From assembly GCA_032622095.1 (NCBI GenBank), contig CP136064.1:7807512-7871511 (forward strand): 64,000 nucleotides of DNA. Reading direction: 5' to 3'. The position numbers and the translations under genes are program-made. Source of the stretch: Siphonodentalium dalli (Eukaryota > Mollusca > Scaphopoda > Gadilida > Siphonodentaliidae). The notes under the pieces were generated by a model that saw only the letters and a program-made list of their open reading frames with translations, was not told where the DNA came from and searched no databases. Shown here piece after piece: positions 46,253-55,480 of this stretch (position 1 is its first letter; every line of letters starts with the position of its first letter).

Positions 46253-46521
46253 ATACCACAGGTGTATATATCCGGGTGAACACTGTAGTAAATACCTGGG
46301 CGAAACCCTGGTGTAAATACCTGGGTGTAAATACCTGGTGTAAATACCTGGGTGTAAATCCGTAAAAACCCGGGTAAACTGGGGTTTATACCTAACATAT
46401 ATAGAAAACACCTGGGTAAATCTATATAAATCCCTGATTTACCTGGGTGTAACCTGGGTGTGACCTGGGTGGAACCAGGGTAAAACCTATATGTACCGGG
46501 GTATACCTAGGTAAACACCAA
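46253..46521. repeat. Right subterminal CCTGGGT-rich region
   Basis: Repeated TAAATACCTGGGTG and ACCTGGGTG motifs next to the right TIR, echoing the left-end motif but not its 65-bp or 26-bp periods. Confidence 0.75.
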
Positions 46522-46549
46522 GATTTACCCAGGTACATTTTTATATGGG
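46522..46549 (-). repeat. Right terminal inverted repeat (28 bp)
   Basis: Perfect inverse of 32328-32355, followed by TA. Confidence 0.93.
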
Positions 46550-46551
46550 TA

Positions 46552-46599
46552 GGGGTATGATTCTCGCTTTGGGTGCGAGAGGTCCCGGGTTCAAATCCC
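46552..46599 (+). pseudogene. tRNA-Pro remnant right of the 14.2-kb insertion
   Basis: Continues tRNA-Pro from GGGGTATGATT to TTCAAATCCC, then jumps to TTGAGGATATG of the convergent spacer. The acceptor 3' strand is missing. The same junction occurs at 48860. Confidence 0.9.
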
Positions 46600-46663
46600 T
46601 TGAGGATATGTGACCGTTTTCAAGCGAAAATTCGATACAAAAATTTCGGCCCACCTGACAATT

Positions 46664-46736
46664 TGGAGAATCCGGGCATCGATCCCGGTACCTCTCGCAT
46701 GCTAAGCGAGCGCTCTACCATATGAGCTAATCCCCC
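46664..46736 (-). tRNA. tRNA-Ala(AGC), unit 46
   Basis: Consensus copy with T5 terminator. Confidence 0.93.
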
Positions 46737-46990
46737 TGTCGATACGCATCGATGTAATTAACATTTTGTGCTGGAGTCGTAATAACCACGGAGTCGTCTT
46801 AACTTATCTATGCTGCGCCATGGAAATAAGTTTAACTCTTATTTATCTGAATCATGCAATATTTCGGAGGCACATTGTCGACTGGCTCGTTGGTCTAGGG
46901 TACGATTCTCGATTAGGTCCCCCCACTATGGTTGAAAACAGCATAACAAAAGTTACATGTGGTCAATATCTTCATGCTCTCTTTTCAGAT

Positions 46991-47062
46991 GGCTCGTTGG
47001 TCTAGGGGTATGATTCTCGCTTTGGGTGCGAGAGGTCCCGGGTTCAAATCCCGGACGAGCCC
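46991..47062 (+). tRNA. tRNA-Pro(TGG), unit 46
   Basis: Consensus copy in a long unit. Confidence 0.95.
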
Positions 47063-47567
47063 ATCCAACTTTTATGTGACGTGTATGGCAGGGAATTAAT
47101 CTTATCTCTTATGTCTTCGCATTTTAACATTGTGCGTGTAAAACCAAAGCATATGTTTCAATCTCAACGAAGATTTGCTTTATTCGTCAAGAGCGAAAGA
47201 AAAGAAAAATGAAAGAATGCAAACAAATCCTTATTTCGTGCAATGTTTGTCGTCCTGTGTACTTTCGGTTGATAATTGGATACAAAACACTCACCAGACG
47301 AGAACCCTGATTCAGCTTCATGCGACAGAGGATATCCGTCATTGTCTTCCCCCAAACAGCGCGAATGTGCATTGTTCCATCCGGCCTTTGTGACGTAGGG
47401 TTTCCATGACCAGCGCTACCGAGCGACAGTGAAGCAACTCGAGCGTCATCGAATCTGATGTAGAAATGTTTTGTGTTGTAAATTTTCAATTTAGTTCACA
47501 TTCTTGAGGATATGTGACCGTTTTCAAGCGAAAATTCGATACAAAAATTTCGGCCCACCTGACAATT

Positions 47568-47640
47568 TGGAGAATCCGGGCATCGATCCCGGTACCTCTC
47601 GCATGCTAGGCGAGCGCTCTACCATATGAGCTAATCCCCC
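47568..47640 (-). tRNA. tRNA-Ala(AGC), unit 47, C32 variant
   Basis: C at loop position 32, linking it to units 32, 35, 38 and 41. Confidence 0.92.
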
Positions 47641-47894
47641 TGTCGATACGCATCGATGTAATTAACATTTTGTGCTGGAGTCGTAATAACCACGGAGTCG
47701 TCTTAACTTATCTATGCTGCGCCATGGAAATAAGTTTAACTCTTATTTATCTGAATCATGCAATATTTCGGAGGCACATTGTCGACTGGCTCGTTGGTCT
47801 AGGGTACGATTCTCGATTAGGTCCCCCCACTATGGTTGAAAACAGCATAACAAAAGTTACATGCGGTCAATATCTTCATGCTCTCTTTTCAGAT

Positions 47895-47966
47895 GGCTCG
47901 TTGGTCTAGGGGTATGATTCTCGCTTTGGGTGCGAGAGGTCCCGGGTTCAAATCCCGGACGAGCCC
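47895..47966 (+). tRNA. tRNA-Pro(TGG), unit 47
   Basis: Consensus copy in a long unit. Confidence 0.95.
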
Positions 47967-48471
47967 ATCCAACTTTTATGTGACGTGTATGGCAGGGAAT
48001 TAATCTTATCTCTTATGTCTTCGCATTTTAACATTGTGCGTGTAAAACAAAATCATATGTTTCAATCTCAACGAAGATTTGCTTTATTCGTCAAGAGCGA
48101 AAGAAAAGAAAAATGAAAGAATGCAAACAAATCCTTATTTCGTGCAATGTTTGTCGTCCTGTGTACTTTCGGTTGATAATTGGATACAAAACACTCACCA
48201 GACGAGAACCCTGATTCAGCTTCATGCGACAGAGGATATCCGTCATTGTCTTCCTCCAAACAGCGCGAATGTGCATTGTTCCATCCGGCCTTTGTGACGT
48301 AGGGTTTCCATGACCAGCGCTACCGAGCGACAGTGAAGCAACTCGACCGTCATCGAATCTGATGTAGAAATGTTTTGTGTTGTAAATTTTCAATTTAGTT
48401 CACATTCTTGAGGATATGTGACCGTTTTCAAGCGAAAATTCGATACAAAAATTTCGGCCCACCTGACAATT

Positions 48472-48544
48472 TGGAGAATCCGGGCATCGATCCCGGTACC
48501 TCTCGCATGCTAAGCGAGCGCTCTACCATATGAGCTAATCCCCC
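48472..48544 (-). tRNA. tRNA-Ala(AGC), unit 48
   Basis: Consensus copy with T5 terminator. Confidence 0.93.
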
Positions 48545-48798
48545 TGTCGATACGCATCGATGTAATTAACATTTTGTGCTGGAGTCGTAATAACCACGGA
48601 GTCGTCTTAACTTATCTATGCTGCGCCATGGAAATAAGTTTAACTCTTATTTATCTGAATCATGCAATATTTCGGAGGCACAATGTCGACTGGCTCGTTG
48701 GTCTAGGGTACGATTCTCGATTAGGTCCCCCCACTATGGTTGAAAACAGCTTAACAAAAGTTACATGCGGTCAATATCTTCATGCTCTCTTTTCAGAT

Positions 48799-48860
48799 GG
48801 CTCGTTGGTCTAGGGGTATGATTCTCGCTTTGGGTGCGAGAGGTCCCGGGTTCAAATCCC
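48799..48860 (+). pseudogene. tRNA-Pro truncated at the T-stem, unit 48
   Basis: Normal to TTCAAATCCC, then joined to TTGAGGATATG; 235 bp of the short-unit sequence (or 451 bp of the long one) is deleted, removing the acceptor 3' strand and the terminator. The divergent spacer has two private changes (near 48683 and 48751). Confidence 0.9.
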
Positions 48861-48907
48861 TTGAGGATATGTGACCGTTTTCAAGCGAAAATTCGATACA
48901 AAAATTT

Positions 48908-49919
48908 ATTGAACAACGTCTCTCAGAAATGTGCAAACACTGCAGGCAAAACCAAAGACTACATTGATCTAGTTGAGAAAAATATATGCTCAGTCTTCGA
49001 GATATTCGCTGCAAACAGCATGGACAAATACAAAGAACTTACTAAGTTCGTGGAATCGCATTTGAAATTGATCTCAAGTGGTTCTCTGCGAAATTCATGG
49101 TTAAAAGGCGATTCCATTGCGATGGAACCACGGGATATGAAAGCGCCATCAACCTCGTCCTGCTCAGAAAATGTGTATGCACAATTTGATTCGTTTGATA
49201 TGTGCAATGAACATGAATATAAAAGAACAGGCCAATCATCGTCAACTCCCAAATCCAGGAATCCCTCTCCAACTCTCCGTACTATTGCAACTACACCGGT
49301 GTCAGTAACATATGGGGATACGACAGGTCCTGCACATGTCACCAGCATTCAACCCGGCGCATCGAACTCCAACACCGACAATAAGATTAATATATCACCG
49401 CCAGCAAAACCGGCTGCGAGCCACCATGATGCGTTAGAAACACAATCATCTACAAACGAAGACCGATTCAACAGTGTCTCTGTGATCTTACCTTCGGATT
49501 CATCTGACTATCCCAACTCACCCAGGCAGACAAACAAAGTACAACGACCCATACTCGATATCCAGGAAAATAAATCAGTTGATGGTCCACTGAACGTAGT
49601 GATTCAGAACGATTCTGTTGGTTTCATCGGTGTTCCTGTTAGGAAATTGAAACGTACGAGAATGTTCTTTCTTGGCAGGATATCACCAACTGTAACACAG
49701 GAGAAAATACACACATACCTCACGGAGCGGGGCGTAGTCCCAACTTTCGTAAAACTGTTTAATAGTAAAGTGCAAGGGACCCAGTCAGCACGTATTATAA
49801 TACACTCACACGACGTGGACAAATTACTAGCTGGTGGGTTCTTACCTCATGGGGTCCGGTGCAGATCATGGACGCGCGATCCACCAGGCACGACGAATAA
49901 CGGCTTCAATGATGAGTGA
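48908..49919 (+). CDS. LINE ORF1 protein, 5'-truncated, RRM-like C-terminus
   Basis: The open frame runs back to 48834 through tRNA-Pro and spacer DNA, but those first 24 codons are array sequence, not LINE. The LINE-derived part has about 337 codons, with its first internal Met near 49020. The N-terminal half is helical in character; the middle is Ser/Thr/Pro-rich and probably disordered. Residues from about 49650 on (MFFLGRISPTVTQEKIHTYL ... LPHGVRCRSW) fit the RRM-like domain of CR1-type ORF1 proteins, which bind LINE RNA. No CCHC knuckle in this ORF. The stop overlaps the ORF2 start. Confidence 0.8.
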
Positions 49920-52900
49920 CCTTAACATACTGACTTGGAACGCTAGTGGTGCAATTAACAACTCTACTTACCTTTCGAAGTTAATCAACACGAAGAAGTT
50001 CGACGTAATCGGTATATCAGAGCACTGGTTGGACATAGACAATATATACCGCTTTGATTCCCTATGTGCTAATGACTATGTGCATGTATCTAAACCTGGC
50101 AGACTGATTGAAACTAAATCAGGAGGCTCCTTCACACGTGACGGAGTGGCACTACTTATACGCAGGAACCTTATAAAAAACTGTACATACATCCAAATTG
50201 AGGAACAACGCTTCATTGCTGTCCGAATCCGTATGACATCCAGCATACAACTGACCATAATACAGGTGTACCTACCAAGCACTAATCATGACGATTCCTA
50301 TTTTAAAGATTGCCTCCAATCGCTCGAAAACTACACACGAATGTACGCAGAGGACAGTTTCGTACTAATCATCGGCGATTTTAATGCACACATCGGTGAC
50401 TCCAGACAGAACAATCCTCCTTCGGGCCACGCGGTCAGATCTAAACTTTTTACTAAGCTTTTGGACAACATACATGCATTTTCTACAACAACTTCGAATA
50501 TGTGTTGTGGTGACAAGTTTTCCTTTTTCCCATTTCCTGGAGCCGGATCACCAACGCTAATAGATCATATCGTGATACCCACATCCATGTCAGACTTCGT
50601 TGTACGATGTGAGATATTTGATGACAAACCATCTAACACATCATGTCACGTTCCTGTGGCATGTCATCTTGGATTTCCAGAGATCACTGTTCCTCCCACG
50701 ACACACCACACTCAGACACGCTTTAATTGGAAGCGTTTGGATATCAACAAATTCCAACTGTTCTTGGACTCTAGATGTACATTTCTGAGCTCCTGTGTCA
50801 TTTCCAGTAAATTAGACCTTTCCAATATGTACCAAGATATAGTTGTAGCTTTGCTAAATGCTTCCGAATTTGCGACCACACGGAGGCGCCACGCTCATCA
50901 TCTTAACCCGTACTGGAATGAAGAGCTTGAACTGCTTCACAAATATTCTAACTCACGCCGACATCTATGGATCCAGGATGGCAGGCCGCATTTAGTTGAG
51001 TCAGAGTCCTATGTCAACTATAAAAATGCCAAACGTGACTTCCGTCGTGCATTCCGAGCAGCAGCACGTCAGCATGAGCAGAAAATTTACGACGATCTGG
51101 AACACCATGCCAGCAACGACCATTCTTCGTTTTGGAAGCTGCTGAATTCCGATAAACCGAAACGGACAATCGCATCAGAGATGGAATTCAAAGGTGTGAT
51201 GACTCGCGACTCAACAGACATACTTACGGGCTGGAGGGACTACTTTGAACAGTTGTACAGTGAACCTACACACGAAGACCCAGCTTTCGAACAATATGTC
51301 GTATCTACTGTCAACTCATTTCCCGACTCGGACAATGCAGATCTTTCATCTGCAGATTTGTGCGCACAAATATCACCCAAGGACATCCGTGCTGTCGTGT
51401 GTGCGTTAAAAGTTAACAAGTCTGGAGGTGAAGATAATATCTCAAACGAACATCTCATCAACAGTCCAGACTCGGTCATACGTTTGTTGTGTGCTCTTTA
51501 CAACGGCATACTTAAATTTGAACACGTACCACGTGAAATGAAAGCGGGACTTATTGTCCCTTTGTATAAGGGTTCACCAAAACAACCACACCTGCCCGAC
51601 AGCTATCGTGCGATAACTCTCTTACCAATTCTCTACAAAGTTTTTGAAGCAGTCATTATGAACCGCGTGTGGAAAAGTCCTCTATGTGTAAATTTCCCAA
51701 GTGAGCAACAGAGCGGCTTCCAGAAGAATATCAGCTGCACGATGTCATCTTTCGTATTACAGGAATCAGTGGCATATGCTTCTGACAAGGGTTCTCGCGC
51801 GTTTGTTTGTTTCCTGGACTCGGCGAAGGCTTTCGATCGCGTCTGGCACTCAGGCCTAATGTTGAAATTATATCAATTTGGAATTCGAGGTAAACCTCTT
51901 AGAATAATCAGCAACATGCATAAGGATTGCTGCAGCAAAATTCTGTACAATGGCGGTGTGTCGGATCCATTTCCTATCTCACAAGGAACGCGCCAAGGAG
52001 CTGTCAGTTCACCGTTCTTTTACTTGGTGTATGTGAATGACTTACTCCTAAAACTAACTGCGGCACAACAGGGGATGGCAATTCACAATATCGTATGCTC
52101 TGCCCCAACTACAGCAGACGATATCGCAATTGTGTCGCTCTCCAAAGCTGGTCTCGATGAAATGTTATCTATCTGTCACGATTACAGTGTGACTTGGAGG
52201 TTCAACTTTTCGAGTACGAAAAGCAAGGTTGTTGTTTTTAATGAAACTGCCCGACAAAATGAACAGAACAGAACATGGCTGCTCGGAGGCCATACTCTCA
52301 GTGAAGTAACAGAATGTTCTCATCTCGGAATTACCCAAGGGAAATTCAACAATTCAGCCAATCGTTCAGAACAGATATCTCATAAAATGAGAAATACATA
52401 CTTCGCTCTAGCAGGGAAGCCAATGACTAGATATTGTTCTCCATCCGTAATGGCCAAGTTACTGAAATGTATCGTTCTCCCCAAGGCTCTATATGGGAGC
52501 GAGTTGCTCCCCTTAGACAGCAGATCTACTCTTCTAACAATTGAAAGGTCATTTCGTGTATGTGTGAAACATATGCAATCTCTTCCAACCAGGACACCAA
52601 CAACTGTGGCGCTTAGTCTCCTGGGATTGCTTCCAGTCGAGATAGAAATTCATCTGCGGAAACTATACTTCCTTGAAAAACTCGTGCACATGCCGGTGGG
52701 CCACCAGACTCCGTTGAGGGTATTTCTTTTCAAGGCACATCAATACCGGCTATTTGGTCGCTCCATGTCAGGATTTGTTAAAGACATTTTCACCTTATTA
52801 GAGGAATATCATCTTTTAACATTCCTCACTGACTTCATGGACACAGGATTATTTCCATCGAAAAGCGAATGGAAGAGACTGGTTCGCGAGAAAGTCGAAA

Positions 52901-53412
52901 CAAACTATTACTCTTCGTGGTACCGTTCGACTGAGCTCAATGCCGATCTCTCATTATTCCTGTGCTGCCATTCCCATCCCAATCAAACATGGAACATTTG
53001 GAATCTGTGCAAGTCTCACCGATCATTCTCGAAGCCACTGAGACATTTAGCAAGGCTACTGAACAAATCAACTTACGTAAATAATTTGACGTGTAGATTG
53101 TGCGACACGGATTATAACCACGAGTTATACCATGTGTTTTGGTCCTGCAGGTCGCCCATTGTGATACATTTAGTTGATCAGCACTGGGAAATGATACTAA
53201 ATAAACACGGAATCGATGTGTATCTTTTCCTAGCATCACTCGCACCAACAGATCTGATGACAGTTTTCCTCGGAGGTCACATGCCGTCGCTCTCCGAACA
53301 TATCTACGATATATTGGACTTGGTCATCATAGACACAAGTATCTTCTTGCTATATATATGTAATATGATCACAAACACCAATTCGGACAATGTTTTCCAG
53401 CGTTTTTCATAA
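49909..53412 (+). CDS. LINE ORF2 polyprotein: APE endonuclease and reverse transcriptase
   Basis: 1167 residues from the ATG at 49909 (frame open from 49834; another ATG at 49912). I chose 49909 because the APE domain begins at once with LNILTWNASG. Endonuclease motifs: ISEHWL, GDFNAH near residue 156, LIDHIV near 219, SCHVP near 245. Reverse transcriptase: LPDSYRAITLLPILYKVFEA, FLDSAKAFDRVW (Asp 637), SQGTRQGAVSSP near 690, and catalytic TADD at 735-738, where the usual aromatic residue before ADD is Thr. C-terminal knuckle CRLCDTDYNHELYHVFWSC near 1062. No frameshift or internal stop. Role: nicks target DNA and copies the element RNA by target-primed reverse transcription. No RNase H domain seen. 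Confidence 0.93.
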   Translation: MMSDLNILTWNASGAINNSTYLSKLINTKKFDVIGISEHWLDIDNIYRFDSLCANDYVHVSKPGRLIETKSGGSFTRDGVALLIRRNLIKNCTYIQIEEQRFIAVRIRMTSSIQLTIIQVYLPSTNHDDSYFKDCLQSLENYTRMYAEDSFVLIIGDFNAHIGDSRQNNPPSGHAVRSKLFTKLLDNIHAFSTTTSNMCCGDKFSFFPFPGAGSPTLIDHIVIPTSMSDFVVRCEIFDDKPSNTSCHVPVACHLGFPEITVPPTTHHTQTRFNWKRLDINKFQLFLDSRCTFLSSCVISSKLDLSNMYQDIVVALLNASEFATTRRRHAHHLNPYWNEELELLHKYSNSRRHLWIQDGRPHLVESESYVNYKNAKRDFRRAFRAAARQHEQKIYDDLEHHASNDHSSFWKLLNSDKPKRTIASEMEFKGVMTRDSTDILTGWRDYFEQLYSEPTHEDPAFEQYVVSTVNSFPDSDNADLSSADLCAQISPKDIRAVVCALKVNKSGGEDNISNEHLINSPDSVIRLLCALYNGILKFEHVPREMKAGLIVPLYKGSPKQPHLPDSYRAITLLPILYKVFEAVIMNRVWKSPLCVNFPSEQQSGFQKNISCTMSSFVLQESVAYASDKGSRAFVCFLDSAKAFDRVWHSGLMLKLYQFGIRGKPLRIISNMHKDCCSKILYNGGVSDPFPISQGTRQGAVSSPFFYLVYVNDLLLKLTAAQQGMAIHNIVCSAPTTADDIAIVSLSKAGLDEMLSICHDYSVTWRFNFSSTKSKVVVFNETARQNEQNRTWLLGGHTLSEVTECSHLGITQGKFNNSANRSEQISHKMRNTYFALAGKPMTRYCSPSVMAKLLKCIVLPKALYGSELLPLDSRSTLLTIERSFRVCVKHMQSLPTRTPTTVALSLLGLLPVEIEIHLRKLYFLEKLVHMPVGHQTPLRVFLFKAHQYRLFGRSMSGFVKDIFTLLEEYHLLTFLTDFMDTGLFPSKSEWKRLVREKVETNYYSSWYRSTELNADLSLFLCCHSHPNQTWNIWNLCKSHRSFSKPLRHLARLLNKSTYVNNLTCRLCDTDYNHELYHVFWSCRSPIVIHLVDQHWEMILNKHGIDVYLFLASLAPTDLMTVFLGGHMPSLSEHIYDILDLVIIDTSIFLLYICNMITNTNSDNVFQRFS

Positions 53413-53568
53413 ATACACGAACATGTACTCTTGTGTGTGTCAGAATGCTATCAAAATGATTCTGATAATGCATGGACTATCTCAGAAACGGTGTTACCAA
53501 TCTTGTTAAACTGTATATTTAAATATGTATTATAACCCATGTAAATATCTACTCTCCCACGAGGAGGC

Positions 53569-53574
53569 AATAAA
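53569..53574 (+). promoter_or_regulatory. Polyadenylation signal of the LINE
   Basis: AATAAA lies 7 bp before the resumption of tRNA-Ala sequence, so the LINE 3' end follows it closely. Confidence 0.65.
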
Positions 53575-53580
53575 AGATAT

Positions 53581-53597
53581 ATATGAGCTAATCCCCC
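53581..53597 (-). pseudogene. tRNA-Ala remnant, 5' 17 nt, unit 49
   Basis: Only GGGGGATTAGCTCATAT remains; the other 56 nt were lost at the LINE insertion. Confidence 0.9.
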
Positions 53598-53851
53598 TGT
53601 CGATACGCATCGATGTAATTAACATTTTGTGCTGGAGTCGTAATAACCACGGAGTCGTCTTAACTTATCTATGCTGCGCCATGGAAATAAGTTTAACTCT
53701 TATTTATCTGAATCATGCAATATTTCGGAGGCACATTGTCGACTGGCTCGTTGGTCTAGGGTACGATTCTCGATTAGGTCCCCCCACTATGGTTGAAAAC
53801 AGCATAACAAAAGTTACATGTGGTCAATATCTTCATGCTCTCTTTTCAGAT

Positions 53852-53923
53852 GGCTCGTTGGTCTAGGGGTATGATTCTCGCTTTGGGTGCGAGAGGTCCC
53901 GGGTTCAAATCCCGGACGAGCCC
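53852..53923 (+). tRNA. tRNA-Pro(TGG), unit 49
   Basis: Consensus copy; the trailer differs by one base (CATCAAAC) and T4 is kept. Confidence 0.95.
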
Positions 53924-54212
53924 ATCAAACTTTTATGTGACGTGTATGGCAGGGAATTAATCTTATCTCTTATGTCTTCGCATTTTAACATTGTGCGTGT
54001 AAAACAAAATCATATGTTTCAATCTCAACGAAGATTTGCTTTATTCGTCAAGAGCGAAAGAAAAGAAAAATGAAAGAATGCAAACAAATCCTTATTTCGT
54101 GCAATGTTTGTCGTCCTGTGTTGTAAATTTTCAATTTAGTTCACATTCTTGAGGATATGTGACCGTTTTCAAGCGAAAATTCGATACAAAAATTTCGGCC
54201 CACCTGACAATT

Positions 54213-54285
54213 TGGAGAATCCGGGCGTCGATCCCGGTACCTCTCGCATGCTAAGCGAGCGCTCTACCATATGAGCTAATCCCCC
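54213..54285 (-). tRNA. tRNA-Ala(AGC), unit 50, T-loop variant
   Basis: T-loop ATCGACG instead of ATCGATG (one change at position 59); still a plausible fold and B box. Confidence 0.9.
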
Positions 54286-54539
54286 TGTCGATACGCATCG
54301 ATGTAATTAACATTTTGTGCTGGAGTCGTAATAACCACGGAGTCGTCTTAACTTATCTATGCTGCGCCATGGAAATAAGTTTAACTCTTATTTATCTGAA
54401 TCATGCAATATTTCGGAGGCACATTGTCGACTGGCTCGTTGGTCTAGGGTACGATTCTCGATTAGGTCCCCCCACTATGGTTGAAAACAGCATAACAAAA
54501 GTTACATGTGGTCAATATCTTCATGCTCTCTTTTCAGAT

Positions 54540-54611
54540 GGCTCGTTGGTCTAGGGGTATGATTCTCGCTTTGGGTGCGAGAGGTCCCGGGTTCAAATCC
54601 CGGACGAGCCC
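54540..54611 (+). tRNA. tRNA-Pro(TGG), unit 50
   Basis: Consensus copy; last tRNA gene in the window. Confidence 0.95.
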
Positions 54612-55035
54612 ATCCAACTTTTATGTGACGTGTATGGCAGGGAATTAATCTTATCTCTTGTGTCTTCGCATTTTAACATTGTGTGTGCAAAACCAAAGCA
54701 TATGTTTCAATCTCAATGATGATTTACTTTATTCGTCAAGTGCGAAAGAAAAGTAAAATGAAAGAATGCAAAACAAATCCTTATTTCGTGCAATGTTTGT
54801 CGTCCTGTGTACTTTCGGTTGAGTATTGGATATAAAACACTCACCAGACGATCAACGAGAACCCTGATTCAGCTTCATGCGACAGAAGATATCCGTTATT
54901 GTCTTCCTCCCAACAGCGCGAATGTGCATTGTTCCCTTGTGCCTTTGTGACGTAGGGTTTCCATGACCAGCGCTACCGAGCGACAGTGAAGCAACTCGAG
55001 CGTCATCGAATCTGGTGTAGAAATATTTTGTTTTA

Positions 55036-55300
55036 TGGTTTATGGCAATTATGCCAAAGGGGATGTCAGGAATGATAACTTATTGGCAAGGTCCGCAAGC
55101 ACCACACCGACACACCGAGCAGGCAGATAAAAACCCGCGTGATGCATCGACTGGTAACCGGAAGGCGTGAACCCACGGCTATCTAAAAGTCAACAAAAAC
55201 AGTTAGGATAGTATAACGGTTGATTATTCATCGGTTATGTGAAGTTTTAATTATGCGATAATAGTATAAGGCATATACATGTATATATTGAGTATACAGA
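55036..55300. other. Array-flanking DNA without a recognised gene
   Basis: A G/C-richer patch at 55040-55190 looks like a repeat tail, but I cannot assign it. Confidence 0.4.
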
Positions 55301-55304
55301 GAAG

Positions 55305-55480
55305 TCACACACCCATAGTTACACAAATATAGATAAAGGTCATCGTAGCATGCATTGGATGAGTATATATACCTGTAGTTCCCGATAAATATAGTTAAAG
55401 GTCATCGTAGTGTGCATTGGATGAGAATATATACATGTAGTTCCCGATAAATATAGTTAAAGGTCATCGTAGTATATTAG
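55305..55480. repeat. Short tandem repeat of about 75 bp
   Basis: AAATATAGTTAAAGGTCATC ... TGCATTGGATGAG ... TGTAGTTCCCGAT recurs about every 75 bp, with fainter copies to about 55800. Confidence 0.7.

Larger units (their letters stand above)
32328..46549. mobile_element. 14222-bp TIR element or composite inserted in tRNA-Pro
   Basis: Both ends begin with the same 28-bp inverted sequence starting CCCATATAAAAATGTACCTG, flanked by TA on each side, and the flanks join to restore tRNA-Pro. TA duplication is typical of the Tc1/mariner group, but the TIR start is unlike the usual CAGT, so superfamily is open. No transposase ORF is recognisable, so it is non-autonomous or decayed. The interior is AT-rich with nested palindromic elements, a LINE fragment and a minisatellite; much of the length probably came from later insertions into a smaller element. 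Confidence 0.85.
46552..48907. repeat. tRNA array, units 46-48
   Basis: Two full 904-bp long units plus partial units at both ends, bounded by the 14.2-kb element and the LINE. Confidence 0.95.
48908..53580 (+). mobile_element. Near-complete bicistronic LINE (non-LTR retrotransposon)
   Basis: Array sequence stops at 48907 and resumes at 53581. In between are ORF1, ORF2 and a 168-bp 3' UTR with AATAAA. There is no 5' UTR and ORF1 opens directly at the boundary, so the copy is probably slightly 5'-truncated. No poly-A tail or target duplication is visible; instead 73 bp of target is missing. Both frames are open, implying a recent insertion. APE-type, no RNase H seen; clade (CR1/Jockey-like) is not certain. 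Confidence 0.92.
53581..55035. repeat. tRNA array, units 49-50 (right end)
   Basis: Unit 49 is a short unit beside the LINE. Unit 50 is a long unit whose part after tRNA-Pro (54650-55035) is clearly diverged, with substitutions and small indels not seen elsewhere. No further unit follows. Confidence 0.93.

Noticed and set aside
49604-49822. Minus-strand frames within the LINE
   Set aside because: Shadows of ORF1 and ORF2 without any family signature.
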